Shown: positions 35,501-42,422 of the stretch, piece after piece
How positions within the stretch are numbered: the stretch's first letter is position 1
Layout of the letters: the number at the start of each line of letters is the position of its first letter
NCBI GenBank assembly: GCA_910575275.1
Contig: CAJTEE010000001.1
Location: forward strand, 620,001-684,000
Direction of reading: 5' to 3'
DNA length: 64,000 nt
DNA from: Lachnospiraceae bacterium
Lineage (GTDB): Bacteria > Bacillota > Clostridia > Lachnospirales > Lachnospiraceae
Made by a program: the position numbers and the translations under genes
The notes under the pieces: model-generated
Seen by the model: the letters and a program-made list of their open reading frames with translations, nothing else
What the model was told of the DNA's origin: nothing
Databases searched by the model: none

Positions 35501-35587
35501 GACGGAGGTAATACCGAATACGATCAGGCAGAGCACAACAAGCAGCGTTGTAACCGGCCTTCTTAAGACCTGTTTTGTCAAACCCAT
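32528..35587 (-). CDS. RND family efflux transporter (AcrB/MMPL-type inner-membrane pump)
   Basis: A 1019-residue pump with 12 transmembrane helices and two large extracytoplasmic loops, full length for the HAE family. Landmarks are the N-terminal RRPVTTLLVVLCLIVFGITS, the PGASPDDLEELVVKPIEDEV porter segment, and TM4 LGVGMMVDNSIVVLE with one relay Asp (AcrB has two). The second-half counterpart of TM4 is FLMLVGTVVNNGILYVDTVN. Proton- or sodium-driven export of amphipathic compounds is expected. ATG 35587 follows AAGGAGGCTTTTAG. It follows the adaptor gene by 12 bases in a TetR-controlled operon. Confidence 0.92.
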   Translation of the reverse strand: MGLTKQVLRRPVTTLLVVLCLIVFGITSVFTSKLELMSDIEMPMLIISAVYPGASPDDLEELVVKPIEDEVGTLSGVDSVTSMSAENFGMVLLQYDYGQNIDKAYDDLKKKIDGLANDLPEDVDTPTIIEMDIDSMASLTLAVNNDSVENLYNYVDTTVIPEIEKLSCVANVDVSGGQKHYIRVELIPEKLNQYHLNMSAVAGAIGSADFSMPIGSTKVGGKKLSVTSGVDFDTLELLKSIPITMGNGNIIYMEDIANIYSALEEKDSIGRYNGVDTISVGVKKNQDSTDIEVSDKVMKVMDGLQADDPNLKVVVINDNSDSIRSSLTSVVQTMVMAVIVSMIIIFIFFGDIKASLIVGTSIPISILATLIMMKLMGFSLNVITLSSLVLGVGMMVDNSIVVLESCFRSTGGKGFVEARNAALEGTRVVVQSIIGSTATTCVVFLPLAFQKGMSGQMFKPLGFTIVFCMVASLVSAMTLVPLCYTFYLPKEKTNIPANWLLEAVKRGYRSTMRGFLRHKVLVLLTSVLLLVLSLVMATQLKMELMPTDDPGIIAISIETQPGLTINNADQVYRRAEEYVAADPDVEDYLLSYGSSGLSMSMGGSGATLTAYLRDERSRETDTVLKEWKEEMQAWSDCAVSLEAQSSMGSMAMMGFDEIEYILVSTQYEELKRISDQIVDELRAQPETANVHSSLENDAPLVKIFVDPVKAAAEGLSPVQVAQQVYMMVSGTEATTMNVDGDEISVKVEYPADQYDSIDKLQGIVLPTATGGSVALMDIAEIGFKDSPQSIMKTDKQYQVTISGNLKNAEGVTDAKSAMALKQKYQKEIVDKYLNSTIGMQENNMTEMMNEEFGSLGMAIGTAVFMIFVVMAAQFESPKFSIMVMTTIPFALIGSFGLLWLADCPISMPTLLGFLMLVGTVVNNGILYVDTVNQYRTEMDLDTALIEAGATRLRPILMTTLTTIVAMIPMAMAYGDAGEMMQGLALVDVGGLTASTLLALLMLPIYYKVMTPKKKVQDYD

Positions 35588-35599
35588 CTAAAAGCCTCC

Positions 35600-36742
35600 T
35601 TACTGCGCGTCCTTTTCTGTCTCTGCCGTTTCTTCAACGGTCCCGGCCGCCTCTGTCTCTTTTATGCCGCTCCCTCCATCCGCAAGACGCACCGCGGCAC
35701 CGTCGTAGATTTCCTTGCTCCAGGTCACTACGACCTGATCATCCCAGGACAGCCCGGAACGCACCTCGACCTTCTCGGCATCAATGAGCCCCTGCTCAAT
35801 CAGAATCTTGTTTGCGGTCTGCGTCGGCTCATCGTATGTATACACAAAGGCATCACCGTTCGCATAGGAGACACAGTCCACCGGAACCGTCATCACATTC
35901 TCAGCCCGCTGTGCGATAACGTAAAGCTTTACCATGGTCCCCGTCGCCAGGCCATCCGCCTCCGCCAGGGAAGCCTTAACCTTAAATAGTCCTGTTGCCG
36001 CATCGACCATCGTCCCGATTTCCGTAATTGCGCCTGTATACTCCATGCCGTTCTTCTCGATCACAAGGCCGTCTCCGACTGCAAGTCCGTTTACGACCCG
36101 CTCCGTTACCGAAAAGGAGACACTTTTGCTCCCCTCGCCCGAGATCATTGCCGCTGCCCCGGCGCTCGATACCATGTCGTGGACCTCTACGTCAAACTGC
36201 TCGAGAAGGCCGGCGATCGGAGCCGTTACGGTGCTGTTTTCAAGCTGAATGTCATAGTTTAGTTTCGCCGACTTCACCTGTAAACTCGCCTGTGATACGC
36301 CGTTTACCGTCGCTTCATAGGACTGGGCCGAAATATCCCCGCTTTCATATAATACCTGCATCCGGTTCAGGCTGGTCTGCGCGTCGTTCAGTGCGAGCCG
36401 CGCCTGGTCCAGAGTGATCCGGGCCGCATCCAGCTGTTTGTTGTCGATCCGAAACAGCTTCTGATTCTTTTCCACACGATCGCCCTGATTCGCATAGACC
36501 TCCAGGACCTCCCCGGCCCCCTTCGGGATCACATAGACCACATCCGCCGGTTCCACGGTTCCCGTAAGCTCCGTGCGCAGCTCAATGCTGCCGGACGCCG
36601 GCACATCAATCTGAACCGCCGGCAGCGGAATTTCCTCCACCGGCTCCTCCGGCTTGTTGATTCTCATATATACGACGGCTCCGAGCGCCGCCACAGCACC
36701 TACGCCAATCACCCCGGCCATAATCTTTCCTAACTTGCTCAT
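35600..36742 (-). CDS. RND efflux periplasmic-adaptor (MFP) subunit
   Basis: A 380-residue membrane fusion protein, anchored by one N-terminal helix (residues about 6 to 24) instead of a lipid. Order: a lipoyl half (ELRTELTGTVEPADVVYVIP), an alpha-hairpin (DAARITLDQARLALNDAQTS), the second lipoyl half (NSTVTAPIAGLLEQ), and beta-barrel and membrane-proximal domains with GTMVKLYVIAQRA. An acidic, low-complexity tail ends the protein. ATG 36742 follows AAGGAGGAGAC. It links the RND pump to its exit partners, here presumably the TolC-like proteins. Confidence 0.9.
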   Translation of the reverse strand: MSKLGKIMAGVIGVGAVAALGAVVYMRINKPEEPVEEIPLPAVQIDVPASGSIELRTELTGTVEPADVVYVIPKGAGEVLEVYANQGDRVEKNQKLFRIDNKQLDAARITLDQARLALNDAQTSLNRMQVLYESGDISAQSYEATVNGVSQASLQVKSAKLNYDIQLENSTVTAPIAGLLEQFDVEVHDMVSSAGAAAMISGEGSKSVSFSVTERVVNGLAVGDGLVIEKNGMEYTGAITEIGTMVDAATGLFKVKASLAEADGLATGTMVKLYVIAQRAENVMTVPVDCVSYANGDAFVYTYDEPTQTANKILIEQGLIDAEKVEVRSGLSWDDQVVVTWSKEIYDGAAVRLADGGSGIKETEAAGTVEETAETEKDAQ

Positions 36743-36799
36743 GTCTCCTCCTTGCATTTATGAGTGCCCTTATGTCCTTTTTGTCTCCTCCTGCCTGTT

Positions 36800-37423
36800 T
36801 CACGACTTCTGACATGCGCCATAGCGCAGGATGTCCAGTCTCCTCCTGTAATTCGTTTCCACCTGTTCCCGCGGAAGCTTATCCGTAAAAAAGAGCTTTA
36901 GTGCATACAAAAGTTCATGCGAACTCATCTCCATCAAATCCTGAAAACGTTCAAAATCTAATGGACATTTTTCCTTATTACACTCGTCGTAAAGCTCCTT
37001 TAACTGCCGCTCCATCTGTCCGCAGCCCGGCGGACCCGCATCGAGCCCTCGTCTGAAATATTCGGCAAAGGAACTGCTCTTGATCAGATTGCCGATGATC
37101 TCCAAAAAGCCTTCATCCGTCGCCCGGTCAATACTGGCTCCCAAAAGCGCATCCAGCATCTGCCAGACGTCACCGTCGCACTCCTTCATTTTCTCGCGGT
37201 AAAACTGCAGATGCGCCTTGATCTGGCTTTCGATCAGCCACTCCAGAAGCTCCTCCTTATCCGTAAAATATGTATAAAAGCTCCCTCTTGATATATCCGC
37301 TTCACGGATAATTTTGTTAATCGAGGCCGCCTCCGGCAGGACCCGTTTAAATTCATTAAATGCGGCCCTGCGGATCGCCTCCTGTTTTTCCTTCGGCAGC
37401 CGGAAAAATCGTTCTGTCGGCAT
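36800..37423 (-). CDS. TetR-family regulator of the RND operon
   Basis: A 207-residue TetR-type regulator. The helix-turn-helix spans about residues 14 to 55 (AAFNEFKRVLPEAASINKII, then ADISRGSFYTYFTDKEELLE). The C-terminal ligand domain is unlike any I can name and contains four Cys (PGCGQ, ECNKEKC and a last one near the C-terminus), so a redox or thiol signal is conceivable. It is the first gene of the operon and is preceded by two copies of a palindrome that overlap the promoter, its likely own operator. Confidence 0.9.
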   Translation of the reverse strand: MPTERFFRLPKEKQEAIRRAAFNEFKRVLPEAASINKIIREADISRGSFYTYFTDKEELLEWLIESQIKAHLQFYREKMKECDGDVWQMLDALLGASIDRATDEGFLEIIGNLIKSSSFAEYFRRGLDAGPPGCGQMERQLKELYDECNKEKCPLDFERFQDLMEMSSHELLYALKLFFTDKLPREQVETNYRRRLDILRYGACQKS

Positions 37424-37460
37424 GACAACCCATCCTTTTCCATAAAAAATCCACGTAAAA

Positions 37461-37497
37461 GTGACAACTCGTCATCATTATAGTGACACTCTGTCAT
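37461..37497. promoter_or_regulatory. Two 15-bp TetR-type operator palindromes
   Basis: GTGACAACTCGTCAT (37461-37475) and GTGACACTCTGTCAT (37483-37497) are the same imperfect palindrome (GTGAC-n5-GTCAT). Their centres are 22 bp apart, two helical turns. One fills the promoter spacer, the other lies just past the -10. Confidence 0.75.
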
Positions 37498-37505
37498 GTT
37501 GTCAA
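37477..37505 (-). promoter_or_regulatory. Consensus promoter of the tetR-RND-TolC operon
   Basis: TTGACA and TATAAT, both perfect, with a 17-base spacer on the minus strand. A repressor on the overlapping palindromes would block RNA polymerase. Confidence 0.9.
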
Positions 37506-37597
37506 GCCGGAACAAAAGAATTTTATAAAAATTTAAAACCTATTAAGATTTCGTAAAGCAGTAAAAACAGAGTGTAAAACAAACGGCAGTTGTGGCA

Positions 37598-37626
37598 AGT
37601 ATAATGACATATAGGACTGCTGTCAA
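37598..37626 (-). promoter_or_regulatory. Second, upstream promoter facing the tetR gene
   Basis: TTGACA and TATACT with 17 bases between, on the minus strand. It shares the CCGGC preceding its -35 with the proximal promoter but lacks the full palindrome. Confidence 0.6.
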
Positions 37627-37695
37627 GCCGGCAAATATTCATGCGTATCTCAACGGTTTCCGATTAAAAAATGTAACCGTCATTTTTTCAAAAAA

Positions 37696-37722
37696 TTAGC
37701 ACTCAACTCTTGACATTGCTAA
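37696..37722. promoter_or_regulatory. CIRCE-like HrcA operator
   Basis: TTAGCACTC, 9 bases, then CATTGCTAA. The left arm is perfect and the right arm matches GAGTGCTAA at 7 of 9 positions. It overlaps the -35 of hsp20. Confidence 0.75.
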
Positions 37723-37738
37723 TAATTCATGTTATTAT
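37710..37738 (+). promoter_or_regulatory. Promoter of hsp20
   Basis: TTGACA and TATTAT with a 17-base spacer, 80 bases upstream of the start codon. Confidence 0.85.
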
Positions 37739-37817
37739 ATAAATCGTAGAACAAATATATTATTTATAACAAATTACACACTACAAGCTTTTCATAAAAC
37801 GATTGGAGGAATGGATT

Positions 37818-38270
37818 ATGTTGATGCCCAGTATTTTTGGAGAAAATTTATTTGATGAGATGATGCGGTTTCCGTTTGAGAATGATTTCTTTTCAAAACG
37901 CTCCCCTCTGTATGGGAAAAATGCCGCACAGATCATGAAGACCGACATTCAGGAGACAGACAAAGCCTATGAGCTCGCCATCGACCTGCCCGGTTTTAAG
38001 AAGGAGGAGATCGGCGCCGAGTTAAAAGACGGCTACCTGATGATCAATGCCTCTAAAAGCTTTGACCAGGATGAAAAGGGGAGCGACGGCCGCTATATCC
38101 GCAGAGAGCGCTATTCCGGCTCCATGAGCAGAAGCTTCTATGTCGGAGAAGCCGTCAAGCAGGAGGATATCAAAGCCAGGTTTGAAAACGGCATCCTGAA
38201 CCTGTCTATCCCCAAAGTCGACGAACAGAAAAAAGTCGCCGCACCGAATTACATTGCCATTGAAGGTTAA
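37818..38270 (+). CDS. Small heat-shock protein, Hsp20/alpha-crystallin family
   Basis: A 150-residue ATP-independent chaperone. The alpha-crystallin domain spans about residues 38 to 135, with YELAIDLPGFKKEEIGAELK at its start and the C-terminal AXXXN-GIL hallmark as ARFENGILNLSIPK. The short N-terminal arm is typical of clostridial Hsp18. ATG 37818 is chosen over the upstream codons because TGGAGG lies 8 bases before it. A CIRCE-like operator over its promoter points to heat-shock control by HrcA. A strong bidirectional terminator follows. Confidence 0.93.
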   Translation: MLMPSIFGENLFDEMMRFPFENDFFSKRSPLYGKNAAQIMKTDIQETDKAYELAIDLPGFKKEEIGAELKDGYLMINASKSFDQDEKGSDGRYIRRERYSGSMSRSFYVGEAVKQEDIKARFENGILNLSIPKVDEQKKVAAPNYIAIEG

Positions 38271-38281
38271 TTTCTAAAAAG

Positions 38282-38324
38282 AATACCGCGCCCGGCAATC
38301 CTTACCGGGCGCGGTATTTTTTTT
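38282..38324. terminator. Bidirectional terminator between hsp20 and the aldo/keto reductase gene
   Basis: AATACCGCGCCCGG and CCGGGCGCGGTATT form a 14-bp stem. Eight T follow on the plus strand and TATTCTTTTT on the minus strand. Confidence 0.92.
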
Positions 38325-39360
38325 AGAAATTATCGGGCAGGATCTCTTTTCCGTTCAGGATCTCCTCATAGTCCTTCACATTCCGTTCAAGCAGGGCCGG
38401 CGTATCCAGTCCGTAGGGGCATTTTCTCATGCACTGGCCGCAGTGCAGGCATTCCTTTGCCCGTTTCATTTTCTCCTGCATCTCATCCGTAAGCTGCGCC
38501 TTTACCGGGGCACGCCTTAAAAGCAGGGAAATGCGCGCGCAGGTGTTGATCTCGATTCCAACCGGACACGGCATGCAGTAGCCACATGCGCGGCAGAAGC
38601 TTCCGACCAGCTGTTTTCTGTCCGCCTCGATGACCGCTTGAAACTCCTCCGTCATCTCGGGCGGATTTTTCACATAGCTCAAAAACTCGTCAAGCTCCTT
38701 TTCCCGCTGGATTCCCCAGATCGGCAGCACGTTTTCATACTGTGCCTCAAACGCATAGGCAGCCGCTGAATTGGTAATCAAGCCGCCCGACAGCGCCTTC
38801 ATGGCGATGAAACCGATATTTCCCAGCAGGCATTTTTCTACCAGCTCCACATCCTTCTCGCTGCATAGATAACAAAACGGAAACTGAAGCGTGTCATAAA
38901 GCCCTGAATCCAGGGCCTCGTGGGCCACCGCCAGCCTGTGATTCGTGATCCCGATAAAGCGTAGCTTTCCCTGCTCTCTGGCCTTTAAAGCCGCCTCATA
39001 AAGTCCGCTTTCGTCTCCCGGTTTCGGGCAGAATTCCGGATTGTGGAACTGATAGAGATCCACATGATCCGTTTTTAAGAGCGTAAGACTCGTCTCCAAA
39101 TCCTCCCAGAAGTCCTTCGCCGTTTTCGCCGCGGTTTTTGTTGCGATATAGATATGGTTTCTGACCCCGCTCATCGCATAGCCAAGCTTTTCCTCGCTGT
39201 CCGAATAGGCCCTGGCCGTGTCAAAAAACGTGATGCCGCCGTCATAGGCCCTGTGAAACAGCGCCGCGGCCTCCTCCTTTGTCACCCGCTGTACCGGCAA
39301 CGCGCCGAACCCGTTTTTGTTGACCGTAATCCCGGTCCTCCCCAATGTCACTGTCGCCAT
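38323..39360 (-). CDS. Aldo/keto reductase with C-terminal 4Fe-4S domain
   Basis: A 345-residue oxidoreductase. The barrel carries the AKR catalytic tetrad region (GGITFFDTARAYSDSEEKLG with Asp and Tyr, IATKTAAKT with Lys, DLYQFHN with His). The last 90 residues hold cysteine clusters CRACGYCMPCPVGI and CLHCGQCMRKCPYG, ferredoxin-like and typical of a clostridial AKR subgroup. The substrate is unknown. ATG 39360 follows AGGAGTGTAG. It is the last gene of ispE-gntR-AKR and lies 4 bases from the regulator. Confidence 0.92.
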   Translation of the reverse strand: MATVTLGRTGITVNKNGFGALPVQRVTKEEAAALFHRAYDGGITFFDTARAYSDSEEKLGYAMSGVRNHIYIATKTAAKTAKDFWEDLETSLTLLKTDHVDLYQFHNPEFCPKPGDESGLYEAALKAREQGKLRFIGITNHRLAVAHEALDSGLYDTLQFPFCYLCSEKDVELVEKCLLGNIGFIAMKALSGGLITNSAAAYAFEAQYENVLPIWGIQREKELDEFLSYVKNPPEMTEEFQAVIEADRKQLVGSFCRACGYCMPCPVGIEINTCARISLLLRRAPVKAQLTDEMQEKMKRAKECLHCGQCMRKCPYGLDTPALLERNVKDYEEILNGKEILPDNF

Positions 39361-39364
39361 CGCT

Positions 39365-40060
39365 CTACACTCCTTTCCCGCGCAGGCTCTCCTGCTCCTT
39401 TAAATTTTTCAGGATCGTAATCTCCTGGTTGTCGATGTGTTCCCGGATTGCCATTTTCGCTTCCTGCACATGGCGCAGGCGCAGCGCCTTTAAGATCTGC
39501 TCGTGCTCGACCACAAGGATCTGATGCTTGTCTCCGTCCTTGATATACTCCAGTCGATAACGATACATCTGTTCCCGCAGATTATTTAAGATCTGCACCA
39601 GTTTCTGGTTTTTCGTACTGGAATAAATGCTCTCGTGATACTGCTCATCCAACTGGGCGATTTTCATCGTGTCGCCCTCCTTGATGGCACGGGCAAACGC
39701 ATCCTCTGTTGCCCGAAGCGCATCTAACTCCTCGCCTGTCATGCGCTGGCACGCCAGATCAATCGCCAGCTCCTCCAACGACCGGCGTACCTCCAGGACG
39801 TCCCGCAGATTGCTCTCTGAAATCCGTGCCACCTCTGCGCCCTTCCTGGGAATCATGAGCACGAGCCCTTCCAGCTCCAGCTTTCGTATGGCCTCGCGGA
39901 TCGGCGTCCGGCTAACTCCCAGCCGCTCTGCGAGCTGAATCTCCATCAACCGCTCGCCCGGCTCCAGCTCGCCCTTTAAAATTGCCTGACGCAGGGTCTT
40001 AAAAACCACATCCCGAAGCGGCAGATACTCATCCATGTTCACCTCAAACTGGTTTTTCAC
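39365..40060 (-). CDS. GntR-family regulator, FadR/FCD subfamily
   Basis: A 231-residue regulator with an N-terminal winged helix (GELEPGERLMEIQLAERLGV, then SRTPIREAIRKLELEGLVLM) and a C-terminal all-helical FCD ligand domain. The metal-binding pattern Asp, His, His, His is visible as LDEQYHESI, VVEHEQIL and AIREHIDNQE. The ATG overlaps the ispE stop as ATGA. Two GTATAC-centred palindromes over the operon promoter fit the usual site of this subfamily, so autoregulation is probable, which would place ispE under the same control. Confidence 0.92.
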   Translation of the reverse strand: MKNQFEVNMDEYLPLRDVVFKTLRQAILKGELEPGERLMEIQLAERLGVSRTPIREAIRKLELEGLVLMIPRKGAEVARISESNLRDVLEVRRSLEELAIDLACQRMTGEELDALRATEDAFARAIKEGDTMKIAQLDEQYHESIYSSTKNQKLVQILNNLREQMYRYRLEYIKDGDKHQILVVEHEQILKALRLRHVQEAKMAIREHIDNQEITILKNLKEQESLRGKGV

Positions 40061-40974
40061 CGACTCCTCCCCTCTCTCCTGTCATTTCCTCCCGGCCGGA
40101 ACAGCCTCGTCAGATAGACCTGTCGGGCCAGCCGCCCCTCCTCTGCCTGACGCAGTGCATGAAAAGCGGCTTTGGCGGCCTCCTGCCCCTTAAAAAGCCC
40201 GAAAACAGTCGGCCCGCTGCCGCTCATCAAAGCGCCGGCTGCCCCGTTTTGAAGCATGAACTCCTTAATTCGTCCGATCTCTGGATGCGCCGGGATCGTC
40301 ACCGTCTCCAGCACATTCCCAAGCCTTTCAAGCACCCCGTCCAGGCTTCCATCCCGGATCGCCTTTTCCATCCCGGAAATATCAGGATGCTGCGCGGGAA
40401 GGAGCTCATCCACCTTGAGATTCCCATAAACAGCCTTTGTAGACACGGAAATCTGCGGCTTTGCGAGCAGCACACAGCAATCGGGCGCAGGCGGCAAAGG
40501 GGTCAGGCGCTCCCCGATCCCCTCCGACAGCGCTGTTCCCCGCAGAATGCAGTAGGGAACGTCGGCTCCCAGTCTTACGCCCCGTTCCATGAGCGCACGC
40601 TTTGAAAGCCCTAGTCTGAACAGGCGGTTCATACCCACTAAGACCGCCGCCGCATCCGTACTCCCCCCGGCCATCCCGCCGGCCACCGGGATCTTTTTCC
40701 AGATGGAAATATATACGCCGTTCTCCAGCTCGAATTCATCTGTCAAAAGCTTTGCCGCACGCCATGCCAGGTTTCCCTCCCCTGACGGTACATAGGGCAG
40801 ATTCGTCTCCACCCGGATCCCCGGCCGGTTTCGCCTTTCCATGATGATTCGGTCATACAGACCGACCGTCTGCATAATCATACGAACCTCATGATAGCCA
40901 TCCTCCCGTTTTCTCACCACGTCAAGCCCCAGATTGATCTTCCCGTAGGCCCTGAGCTCCAAGTGCTCTGTCAT
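40057..40974 (-). CDS. ispE: 4-(cytidine 5'-diphospho)-2-C-methyl-D-erythritol kinase
   Basis: A 305-residue GHMP kinase of the non-mevalonate isoprenoid pathway. Motif 1 is LRAYGKINLGLDVVRKREDG, motif 2 the ATP loop PVAGGMAGGSTDAAAVL near residue 100, and motif 3 GALMSGSGPTVFGLF near 270. A basic tail of about 20 residues extends past the usual end. It is the first gene of the operon with a GntR regulator and an iron-sulfur aldo/keto reductase. The pathway's product is needed for quinones and cell-wall lipid carriers. Confidence 0.95.
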   Translation of the reverse strand: MTEHLELRAYGKINLGLDVVRKREDGYHEVRMIMQTVGLYDRIIMERRNRPGIRVETNLPYVPSGEGNLAWRAAKLLTDEFELENGVYISIWKKIPVAGGMAGGSTDAAAVLVGMNRLFRLGLSKRALMERGVRLGADVPYCILRGTALSEGIGERLTPLPPAPDCCVLLAKPQISVSTKAVYGNLKVDELLPAQHPDISGMEKAIRDGSLDGVLERLGNVLETVTIPAHPEIGRIKEFMLQNGAAGALMSGSGPTVFGLFKGQEAAKAAFHALRQAEEGRLARQVYLTRLFRPGGNDRREGRSR

Positions 40975-41065
40975 ATCTCACTCCTGCTATGTACACAGGT
41001 ACAGACCTGTTTTATTTTTTGTAATTCCTGTTCCGCCCTCCGTGAAACGGCGGCAAAATCATTTT

Positions 41066-41088
41066 TTGTATACAATATTTAGTATACT
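41066..41088. promoter_or_regulatory. GTATAC-centred palindromes, probable GntR (FCD) operator
   Basis: TTGTATACAA (41066-41075) and AGTATACT (41081-41088), with centres 14 bp apart. The second overlaps the -10 of the ispE promoter. TTGTATACAA is a common site form for FadR-type GntR proteins. Confidence 0.6.
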
Positions 41089-41109
41089 GTATCGCATCAG
41101 ATTTTGCAA
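41081..41109 (-). promoter_or_regulatory. Promoter of ispE-gntR-AKR operon
   Basis: TTGCAA and TATACT with 17 bases between, on the minus strand. Confidence 0.65.
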
Positions 41110-41119
41110 TCCCCTATTT

Positions 41120-41794
41120 TCACCGGAAGCCCAGTCGCTTTGCAACCGCAAGCGAGGCCCGGTTTTGGGGTTTAATCCGTACAAGGAACCGGCCAGCCCC
41201 GATCTTCTCTCTCCCATATTGGAGGATAGCCTCGCCGCTCTCCTTTGCATAACCCTGTCCCCGGTATATGGGGAATATATGGTAGCCCAGCTCAAGCTCT
41301 CCCTCACCCTCCGGGAACGTAAGCGTGAGAGTGATACGGGTATCTCTTTCCTCCTCGCGCGGCAGCGTAAGCCCGGCCACTCCCACAAGCTCTCCGCTCT
41401 CCTTTTCGACGAGCGCCCAAAACCCGAATTCATAGAGCGCATATTGGCGCCTCGTATAGGCCTCCAGCTTTTCCGGCGTCTCGAAGCCGGATCCGACCTG
41501 ATTTTCCCAAAGTTCATCAAAATCTCCCTGAAACAGCTCCCGGATCACGAGCCGTTTCGTCTCACGGATCCTCCAGGGCAGTCCCAAATGCCTTCTTGCC
41601 ACACGTTCCAAAAACTCGTCATCCAGATCCTCAAGCGACTCCACCACATAGGAAGCCGCACTGATCTCAAAGCTCCCCTGTAAACCAACAACAGCCCTCC
41701 CGGCCGCTTTCGCGGCCAGGAGGACCTCACTGTCGTCGGAAATCAGCACCGGAATTCTCCGGCCGTTCACCTTCGCATATTTTATGAGCTGCAT
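41120..41794 (-). CDS. GNAT acetyltransferase with HAD-like N-terminal remnant
   Basis: A 224-residue protein. Residues about 82 to 224 are a GNAT fold (RLVIRELFQGDFDELWE, ELELGYHIFPIYRGQGYAKE with the acetyl-CoA loop, RIKPQNRASLAVAKRLGFR). It stops right after LGFR, so the last beta-strand present in most GNATs is missing. Residues 1 to about 78 (VLISDDSEVLLAAKAAGRAV, then AASYVVESLEDLDDEFLERV) resemble the C-terminal end of a HAD-type hydrolase. The gene begins 3 bases after the peptidyl-prolyl isomerase stop. The substrate is unknown. Confidence 0.8.
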   Translation of the reverse strand: MQLIKYAKVNGRRIPVLISDDSEVLLAAKAAGRAVVGLQGSFEISAASYVVESLEDLDDEFLERVARRHLGLPWRIRETKRLVIRELFQGDFDELWENQVGSGFETPEKLEAYTRRQYALYEFGFWALVEKESGELVGVAGLTLPREEERDTRITLTLTFPEGEGELELGYHIFPIYRGQGYAKESGEAILQYGREKIGAGRFLVRIKPQNRASLAVAKRLGFR

Positions 41795-41797
41795 GGC

Positions 41798-42316
41798 TCA
41801 GCACTTCTCCGGTTCCGGGTATTCCTCGCCGAAGGTCTCAACGGTAATCGACTGGATCTTTTGCTCCTTCATCGGCCTGTCGCCCCGGTCCGTGCGTACC
41901 TCTGCAATCTGGTTTACGACCTCCATCCCCTCGATCACCTGCCCGAACGCCGCATATTCCCCATCCAGATACGACGCGGCCGCATGCATGATGAAAAACT
42001 GAGAGCCTGCCGAGTCGGGGCTCGCCGCACGCGCCATCGACAGAACACCCGGCGTGTGAGCCAGATCGTTTTGGAAGCCGTTGCGGGAAAATTCGCCCTT
42101 GATGCAGTAGCCCGGATCCCCCATTCCGTTTCCATCCGGACAGCCGCCTTGGATCATAAAGCCTTTGATGACACGATGAAAAATCAGGCCGTCATAAAAC
42201 CCCTTCCTGGCCAGGCTTATAAAGTTACGAACCGTATTGGGCGCGATCTCCGGATAGAGCTCCGCCTTCATGACCCCGCCGTTTTCCATTGTGATTGTAA
42301 TGATCGGGTTTTTCAT
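41798..42316 (-). CDS. Cyclophilin-type peptidyl-prolyl cis-trans isomerase
   Basis: A 172-residue cytoplasmic cyclophilin. The active-site Arg is in GLIFHRVIKGFMIQGG, and AGSQFFIMHAAASYLDGEYA and AFGQVIEGMEVV complete the fold. No signal peptide. It catalyses proline isomerisation during folding. It heads a two-gene unit with the GNAT gene. Confidence 0.95.
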   Translation of the reverse strand: MKNPIITITMENGGVMKAELYPEIAPNTVRNFISLARKGFYDGLIFHRVIKGFMIQGGCPDGNGMGDPGYCIKGEFSRNGFQNDLAHTPGVLSMARAASPDSAGSQFFIMHAAASYLDGEYAAFGQVIEGMEVVNQIAEVRTDRGDRPMKEQKIQSITVETFGEEYPEPEKC

Positions 42317-42387
42317 ATTGACAATCTCCTTTAGCTTTGAAATCTTATTTTACAGGCAACGATAAAAAACTTTCTGCCGCTGCCTAT

Positions 42388-42416
42388 ATTATACCGGACG
42401 CGCCGGAGAATGTCTA
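42388..42416 (-). promoter_or_regulatory. Promoter of the PPIase-GNAT unit
   Basis: TAGACA and TATAAT separated by 17 bases on the minus strand, 72 bases upstream of the start. Confidence 0.7.
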
Positions 42417-42422
42417 CCGCTT

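Noticed and set aside
41066-41109. Alternative reading of TTGTATACAA as part of the ispE -10
   Set aside because: TATACT with TTGCAA at 17 bp gives a better promoter; TTGTATACAA fits an operator.
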